Program-made: the position numbers and the translations under genes | Assembly (NCBI GenBank): GCA_947630155.1 | Contig: CANRGM010000041.1 | Coordinates: forward strand, 1 to 9,268 | DNA: 9,268 nt | Source: an uncultured Clostridia bacterium | Lineage (GTDB): Bacteria; Bacillota; Clostridia; TANB77; CAG-508 | Reading direction: 5' to 3' | Shown: positions 5,013-9,268 of the stretch, one piece after another | Layout of the letters: every line of letters starts with the position of its first letter | How positions within the stretch are numbered: the first letter of the stretch is position 1 | Notes under the pieces: model-generated | What the model was told of the DNA's origin: nothing | The model's database searches: none | What the model saw: the letters and a program-made list of their open reading frames with translations, nothing else

Positions 5013-6407
5013 ATGTATAAATCTACACAGAATAAAATAATCACATGTTTTTTAATTTTAGGTATAATTATAATAAGTCTAGTAGGATATATTTACATAA
5101 AAAGCATTTCAAATATGAATAATGTAAATGAAATAATTGAAATTTCAAAAAAATATATAATAATAACTTTAATTGCTTTTGTTGCTATTACAATAATTTT
5201 AAGTGAAATATTGAAAAAAGTAATAAAAAAATCAATGGTAAATATAGTAAAAAATGCAGGTAAATTAGTTACGGGAAATCAACCTGAAGTAAAATTATTG
5301 CAAGAAGGAAATAGAGTAAAAAATGAATTTATGTCAGCTTTTGATGAAGCAACATTAGAAATGAGAGAACACTTAAAAGATGTAGATAGACAAAAAAAGC
5401 AAATAGAAACTATATTATTACATATGACTGATGGAATTATTGCTTTTGATTTAGAGGGCCAAGTAACACATAAAAATCTAGCGGCAGAAAGATTATTGAA
5501 CCTTTCTGAAGAAGATGATGATTTTGAAAAAGTGTTTTCTAAATTTAATGTTGATATCAACTTAGAAAAGATTATATATTTAGAAGATTGGACATCATCA
5601 GATAAAAAAGTAAGTATTGATGACAAATATATCAATTTATTATTTGTTCCATATAAAGATAATAATCAAAGACCAGCAGGAGTAATAGCAGTTGCTCAAG
5701 ATATTACAGAACATGTTAAACTGGATAATATGAGAAAAGAATTTGTTGCTGATGTATCACATGAATTAAAAACCCCTATAACTTCTATAATGGGATATGC
5801 TGATACTTTATTAGAGGGCGAATATGATGATGCAACAAAAACAAAATTTTTGAATGTTATAGCTTCTGAGGCAAGAAGAATGGCAAAATTAGTTACAGAT
5901 TTATTATCTTTATCAAAATACGATAGTAATAAGACCAAAATTGAAAAAACAGAATTTGATTTAGGTGAATTAGTAAAGAAGTGCCAAGAAAAATTGCAAA
6001 TTGAAATTGATAAAAAGCATCATAAAGTTGAAAATTTAGTTACTGCAAATGTTCCTTTAGTATATGCTGATAAATCTGGAATTGAAAGAGTTATATTAAA
6101 TATTCTTTCAAACAGCATAAAATATACTAAAGAAAATGGTAATATTAAAATATATGTAGGATTTGTTTATAATGATGCATATATTAAAATTATTGATAAT
6201 GGAATAGGAATACCAGAAGAAGATTTGACAAGAATATTTGAGAGATTTTATAGGGTTGATAAAGCAAGAAGCAGAGAACTTGGGGGTACTGGATTAGGCT
6301 TATCTATTGCAAGAGAAATTTTAAATCAAAATAATGGAAGTATTGATATTAAAAGTGAGGTAGGAAAAGGTACTGAGGTAGTTATTAGAATACCAACGAA
6401 AAAATAG
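5013..6407 (+). CDS. Membrane sensor histidine kinase (WalK/PhoR type) with PAS domain
   Basis: The 464-residue kinase has two predicted membrane helices (about 9-29 and 48-66) joined by an outside loop of only some 18 residues. A HAMP-like or helical linker (67-130) follows, then a cytoplasmic PAS domain (about 131-236, with DGIIAFD). The HisKA dimerisation domain has the phospho-acceptor H250 in VSHELKTPI. The ATPase domain has the N-box N363/N367, G1 box DNGIGIP (395-401), F-box FERFYRVDKARS and G2 box GGTGLGL (424-430). All catalytic motifs are intact. It presumably phosphorylates the regulator encoded upstream. The kinase core and the missing outside sensor domain resemble PhoR/ResE or streptococcal WalK more than the Bacillus WalK of about 610 residues, so I give no symbol. 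AGAGAGG at 4999-5005 precedes the ATG. Confidence 0.92.
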   Translation: MYKSTQNKIITCFLILGIIIISLVGYIYIKSISNMNNVNEIIEISKKYIIITLIAFVAITIILSEILKKVIKKSMVNIVKNAGKLVTGNQPEVKLLQEGNRVKNEFMSAFDEATLEMREHLKDVDRQKKQIETILLHMTDGIIAFDLEGQVTHKNLAAERLLNLSEEDDDFEKVFSKFNVDINLEKIIYLEDWTSSDKKVSIDDKYINLLFVPYKDNNQRPAGVIAVAQDITEHVKLDNMRKEFVADVSHELKTPITSIMGYADTLLEGEYDDATKTKFLNVIASEARRMAKLVTDLLSLSKYDSNKTKIEKTEFDLGELVKKCQEKLQIEIDKKHHKVENLVTANVPLVYADKSGIERVILNILSNSIKYTKENGNIKIYVGFVYNDAYIKIIDNGIGIPEEDLTRIFERFYRVDKARSRELGGTGLGLSIAREILNQNNGSIDIKSEVGKGTEVVIRIPTKK

Positions 6408-6418
6408 AGTAAAGGTAC

Positions 6419-6447
6419 TTGAAAAACAAGTATGTTTGATATATAAT
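6419..6447 (+). promoter_or_regulatory. Strong promoter ahead of lepB
   Basis: TTGAAA (6419-6424), a 17-bp spacer and TATAAT (6442-6447) match the vegetative consensus at 11 of 12 bases. The start would be near 6454 with a leader of about 58 bases. The -35 box falls in the loop side of a small hairpin, TACTTG/CAAGTA at 6416-6432. The promoter probably serves lepB, holB and ricT. Confidence 0.8.
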
Positions 6448-6490
6448 TTATATAATTGTTTATTATTTAAAATTAAAGTAAAAAATAAAT

Positions 6491-6500
6491 AGGAGAGGTG
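6491..6500 (+). promoter_or_regulatory. Double ribosome binding site of lepB with long spacing
   Basis: AGGAGAGGTG holds two overlapping Shine-Dalgarno cores, AGGAG and GAGGTG. The nearer one ends 11 bases before the ATG at 6512, longer than the 5 to 8 seen for the other genes here. No ATG, GTG or TTG occurs in frame between them, so the ATG is kept as the start. Confidence 0.65.
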
Positions 6501-6511
6501 TCTTATACAGA

Positions 6512-7168
6512 ATGGAAAGTAAAAGTAAAACTAAGGAAATTTTAGAATGGGTGTATTGTATAATTATAGCCGTAGTTATTGTATTATTAATAAAAACTTT
6601 TATAGGAGTGCCTACTGTTGTTAAGCAAACTTCTATGAATCCAACCTTAAAACAAAATGAAAGATTATGGTTAAATAGATGGGGGGCTACATTTGATAAA
6701 ATGCCTAAAAGAGGAGAAATAATAACTTTTGAATCTCCATCTGTAAATAGTGTAGATGAATTTCATGCAAATTATGATTATCCAGTCGCAGAATATAATT
6801 ACAATCCAACTAATATAATATCAAAATTTATTTATTATACACTTGAAATTGGTAAGACGAGTTACATAAAAAGAGTAATAGGATTACCAGGAGAACATGT
6901 TCAAATAAAAGATGGATACGTATATATTGATGGACAACAGTTGCAAGAAAATTATTTACAAGATTATGTTGTTACAGACTCTTTAGGTGGCGTATATACA
7001 GACATTATTGTCCCAGATAACACAGTATATGTACTAGGAGATAATAGAATGGAATCTACAGATAGTAGAAGGTTTGGGTGTATTCCAGTTGAGAAAATTG
7101 AAAGTAAAGCAGTATTTAGATTTTGGCCATTAAATAAGTTTGGGGGAATTTATAAAGATGTCAGATAA
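6512..7168 (+). CDS. lepB: Signal peptidase I
   Basis: The 218-residue membrane enzyme removes signal peptides from secreted proteins on the outer face of the membrane. One N-terminal anchor helix (about 13-33) is followed by the catalytic domain. The nucleophile is S41 in QTSMNPTL and the general base is K120 in YIKRVIGLPGE; together they form the family's Ser-Lys dyad. The conserved box GDNRMESTDSRRFG (176-189) completes the signature. A segment of about 40 residues between the first and second catalytic boxes (75-115, with tyrosine- and asparagine-rich sequence) is longer than in short Bacillus enzymes. The gene has its own promoter upstream and is followed after 47 bases by holB. It lies right after the regulator and kinase pair, consistent with an envelope theme but not proof of one. 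Confidence 0.96.
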   Translation: MESKSKTKEILEWVYCIIIAVVIVLLIKTFIGVPTVVKQTSMNPTLKQNERLWLNRWGATFDKMPKRGEIITFESPSVNSVDEFHANYDYPVAEYNYNPTNIISKFIYYTLEIGKTSYIKRVIGLPGEHVQIKDGYVYIDGQQLQENYLQDYVVTDSLGGVYTDIIVPDNTVYVLGDNRMESTDSRRFGCIPVEKIESKAVFRFWPLNKFGGIYKDVR

Positions 7169-7215
7169 GCATTAATTTTCTGCTAAATAAATATAGATAC
7201 ATTGGTGGTGAATTT

Positions 7216-8139
7216 GTGAGTTTTAATAGTATAATAGGCAATAATAATGTAAAAAATATTTTAAAAAAATCATTAAATAATAATACTATATTACATAGTT
7301 ATATGTTTATTGGACAATCAGGTATTGGCAAGCAAATGATAGCCAAAGAATTTGCAAAAATGATTTTATGTGAAAATTTCCAAGAGAATGAATGCAATAA
7401 TTGTAAATCATGTATCGAATTTAATAGTAGAAATAACCCTGATTTTTCATATATAGAGCCTGATGGTAAAATAATTAAAATTGAACAAATAAGGCAGATG
7501 CAAACAAAAATTATAGAAAAACCTGTTAATTCAAAAAAGAAAATTTATATTATTAATGATGCAGATTTAATGACAAAAGAAGCACAAAACTGTTTATTAA
7601 AAACCTTAGAGGAACCGCCAGAATATATAGTTATTATTTTGATTGTTAGTAATGAAAATAAAGTATTAACCACAATTAAATCACGATGTATGAAAATATA
7701 CTTCGAGAAAATTGAAGATGATGAAATCAAAAAATTCTTAATGGAAAATTGTTCGATTGAATCTATTAGTGAAAATATTTTACGAATGTGTGATGGTAGC
7801 ATAGGAAAATGTATATCTATAAAAGATAGGCTAAATGATTACTTTGAAATAGAAAAAATATTTTCAAATATAGATAAAAGTATTATAAAAGTTTTAAATT
7901 ATTCAGAAATATTATATAAAAATAAAGATAATATTAATGAATATTTAGATTATATAAATGTTATTTTATATGGATATGCAAAACAAAATTTAAATAATAA
8001 TGCCAAGTATATAAATTCAATAAAAATAGTCGAAAAAACAAAACAGCGTTTATTAGGCAATGCTAATTATGATATGTCTATAGATTATTTACTTTTCAAT
8101 ATATGGGAGGAGTTTAATGAAAAAAATAGTAGGGGTTAG
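7216..8139 (+). CDS. holB: DNA polymerase III delta' subunit (clamp loader)
   Basis: This 307-residue AAA+ family protein belongs to the clamp loader that places the beta sliding clamp on primed DNA. The N-terminal domain shows the P-loop GQSGIGK (33-39), a four-cysteine zinc module (C52, C60, C63, C66), the Walker B-like region INDADLMTKEAQNCLLKTLEEPP (113-135) and the SRC motif at 156-158. The rest, to about 300, is the helical collar domain. The residue after the P-loop lysine is Q40 rather than serine or threonine, and delta' subunits often do not use ATP. The start is GTG at 7216, preceded by GGTGG at 7204-7208; no better ATG exists nearby. The last 23 bases overlap ricT, as in the conserved Firmicute holB-yaaT neighbourhood. 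It is likely co-transcribed with lepB. Confidence 0.93.
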   Translation: MSFNSIIGNNNVKNILKKSLNNNTILHSYMFIGQSGIGKQMIAKEFAKMILCENFQENECNNCKSCIEFNSRNNPDFSYIEPDGKIIKIEQIRQMQTKIIEKPVNSKKKIYIINDADLMTKEAQNCLLKTLEEPPEYIVIILIVSNENKVLTTIKSRCMKIYFEKIEDDEIKKFLMENCSIESISENILRMCDGSIGKCISIKDRLNDYFEIEKIFSNIDKSIIKVLNYSEILYKNKDNINEYLDYINVILYGYAKQNLNNNAKYINSIKIVEKTKQRLLGNANYDMSIDYLLFNIWEEFNEKNSRG

Positions 8140-9037
8140 ATTTAAGAAAACAGGAAAGATATATTTTTTTGATCCAGGAGAATTAGAAATAGATAAGGGA
8201 GATAAAGTTATTGTAGAAACTGTAATGGGAGAAGAGTTTGGAGAAGTTGTTACAAATAAAAGAGAACTGCCAGAAGAAAAAATAGCCAATCCTTTAAAAA
8301 AAGTAATAAGAATAGCAACTCAGCAAGATATAAAAAATATGGAAATGTATAAAAGCAAAGAACCAGAAGCTTTTAAAATATGTGAAGAAAAGATAAAAAA
8401 ACATAACTTGGATATGCATTTAACAGATGTAGAGTATAAATTTGATGGAAGTAAAATTCTATTTTATTTTACTGCAGATGGAAGAATTGACTTTAGAGAA
8501 CTAGTTAAGGAATTGGCAAGTATATTCAAAACCAGAATAGAACTAAGGCAGATTGGAGTAAGAGATGAAGTTCGCCGAATAGGTGGAAATGGTGTATGTG
8601 GAAGAGAATTATGTTGTTGTTCTTTTTTAGGAAATTTTGAAACAGTTTCAATAAAGATGGCTAAAGAGCAAAATATATCATTAAATCCATCAAAAATTTC
8701 AGGAAATTGTGGAAGACTTATGTGTTGTCTAAAGTATGAGCAAGAAGCATATGAGCAAAAATTGGAACGACTACCAAAAATAGGAGCAATAGTAAAAACA
8801 GCTGATGGGGAAGGTGTAGTTGATAATGTTGAAATCTTAAAAGAACAGTTAAAAGTGAAATTTAAAGATGGTGATGAATATTTTTATAAAAAATATGATG
8901 CCAAAGATGTAAAACTTATAAAAAATGGCTCAAGTAATAAAGTTAGTCCTGAAGAAGCAGAGAATTTAAAGGAATTAAGAGAATTAGAGAAGTTAGAGAA
9001 AATGGATACAAAAAATAGTATTGATGATGACATATAA
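8117..9037 (+). CDS. ricT: PSP1-domain iron-sulfur protein RicT (YaaT)
   Basis: The 306-residue protein opens with a PSP1-type N-terminal half (GVRFKKTGKIYFFDPGEL, GEEFGEVV). The cysteine signature follows: C161, C166, C167, C168 in CGRELCCC, then C198, C203 and C204 in GNCGRLMCC. In Bacillus subtilis RicT forms the Ric (YaaT/YlbF/YmcA) complex. That complex carries [4Fe-4S] clusters, promotes RNase Y-dependent mRNA maturation and affects sporulation and biofilm formation, and cysteines in this region are cluster ligands. A short KOW-like segment (IGAIVKTADGEGVVDNVEIL) and a charged, acidic C-terminal tail follow. The start ATG overlaps the end of holB by 23 bases and has GGGAGGAG at 8105-8112. 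The partners ricA and ricF are not in the window. The family is certain; the detailed role is by homology. Confidence 0.95.
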   Translation: MKKIVGVRFKKTGKIYFFDPGELEIDKGDKVIVETVMGEEFGEVVTNKRELPEEKIANPLKKVIRIATQQDIKNMEMYKSKEPEAFKICEEKIKKHNLDMHLTDVEYKFDGSKILFYFTADGRIDFRELVKELASIFKTRIELRQIGVRDEVRRIGGNGVCGRELCCCSFLGNFETVSIKMAKEQNISLNPSKISGNCGRLMCCLKYEQEAYEQKLERLPKIGAIVKTADGEGVVDNVEILKEQLKVKFKDGDEYFYKKYDAKDVKLIKNGSSNKVSPEEAENLKELRELEKLEKMDTKNSIDDDI

Positions 9038-9048
9038 ATTGTTATAAT
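9021..9048 (+). promoter_or_regulatory. Extended -10 promoter of the ferredoxin gene
   Basis: TGTTATAAT (9040-9048) is an extended -10 with a perfect TATAAT at 9043-9048. TTGATG (9021-9026) is a fair -35 at 16-bp spacing and lies inside the end of ricT. The start would be near 9055, about 60 bases before the ferredoxin ATG. Confidence 0.65.
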
Positions 9049-9113
9049 ATGTAAGTTCTTTTAATATAGATATAGAAGTAGAATTATTGTAGTATTGAAA
9101 GGTGGTGAAATTT

Positions 9114-9268
9114 ATGGCATATAAAATTACAGAAAAATGTATATCTTGCGGAGCTTGTGCAGGAGAATGTCCTGTTGGATGTATTTCACAAGGAGATGAA
9201 AGATATGTAATAGATCCTAGTGTTTGTATTGGGTGTGGTACATGTGCAGGAGTTTGTCCAGTTGAGGC
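9114..9268 (+). CDS. Two-cluster [4Fe-4S] ferredoxin, clostridial type (3' end cut by the window)
   Basis: Fifty-one codons are visible of a protein normally 55 to 60 residues long, so only a few residues are missing. Two cluster motifs are complete: C9, C12, C15, C19 (CISCGACAGEC) and C38, C41, C44, C48 (CIGCGTCAGVC). Each is followed by proline, the standard 2[4Fe-4S] arrangement in which each fourth cysteine joins the other cluster. Such ferredoxins carry low-potential electrons between pyruvate:ferredoxin oxidoreductase, hydrogenase and similar enzymes in anaerobes. An extra cysteine, C23 in CPVGC, sits where alanine is usual. AAAGGTGG lies at 9098-9105, before the ATG. It has its own promoter and is probably a separate, highly expressed transcript. 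Confidence 0.96.
   Translation, partial: MAYKITEKCISCGACAGECPVGCISQGDERYVIDPSVCIGCGTCAGVCPVE

Noticed and set aside
5279..5938. Two minus-strand frames opposite the histidine kinase
   Set aside because: They are serine- and phenylalanine-rich shadows of the kinase PAS and HisKA regions with no start signal.
6415..6433. Hairpin TACTTG/CAAGTA as a terminator for the kinase gene
   Set aside because: The stem is only six or seven pairs, A/T-rich, and lacks a clean T-run after it. I treat it as part of the promoter region.
7163..7183. AGCA/TGCT inverted repeat after lepB as a terminator
   Set aside because: Four base pairs with no T-run is expected by chance, and the 47-base gap fits an operon.
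7545..8289. Minus-strand frames opposite holB and the start of ricT
   Set aside because: They are shadows of well-recognised genes with no independent support.
1..9268. CRISPR array, tRNA or rRNA genes, insertion sequence ends, phage genes
   Set aside because: No regularly spaced repeats, cloverleaf-like sequence, transposase or phage protein motifs, or terminal inverted repeats were seen on either strand.

Overview
The window looks like chromosomal housekeeping DNA from a low-GC, anaerobic Firmicute of the class Clostridia. Three things point that way: very A/T-rich codon use and spacers, strong AGGAGG-type ribosome binding sites before nearly every gene, and a clostridial-type two-cluster [4Fe-4S] ferredoxin together with Firmicute-specific genes (ylmH, ricT, a WalR-like regulator, a long-form hpf). 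No tRNA, rRNA, CRISPR array, insertion sequence or phage gene is visible, and no gene-free stretch exceeds about 170 bases.

Layout. rpsT (ribosomal protein S20) reads leftward at the left edge. Every other gene reads rightward. A divergent promoter pair separates rpsT from a two-gene overlapping unit: an unusual GNAT-like protein with a large internal insertion, then an M23 (LytM-type) metallopeptidase with no visible secretion signal. Next come hpf (ribosome hibernation) with a near-consensus promoter, and ylmH (S4-domain ribosome rescue factor). These two are separated by a remarkable 19-bp hairpin that ends just before the ylmH ribosome binding site. Then follow a WalR/PhoB-type response regulator and a membrane histidine kinase, separated by a terminator-like structure. 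A new promoter leads into lepB (signal peptidase I), holB (DNA polymerase III delta' subunit) and ricT (PSP1-domain iron-sulfur protein), with holB and ricT overlapping. A ferredoxin gene with its own extended -10 promoter is cut by the right edge.

Functional themes. The left half is about the ribosome (S20, HPF, YlmH). The middle is envelope signalling (response regulator and kinase, signal peptidase, and possibly the M23 enzyme). The right part is the replication clamp loader, the Ric complex and electron transfer. holB-ricT is a conserved Firmicute neighbourhood.

Most of the window is ordinary. The parts that deserve a second look are the GNAT/M23 pair, a possible frameshifted tail on the M23 gene, and the two long hairpins that lie inside apparently co-directional gene pairs (hpf/ylmH and regulator/kinase). 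I do not see convincing evidence for a wholly new system. The GNAT/M23 pair is the best candidate for an undescribed two-gene module.
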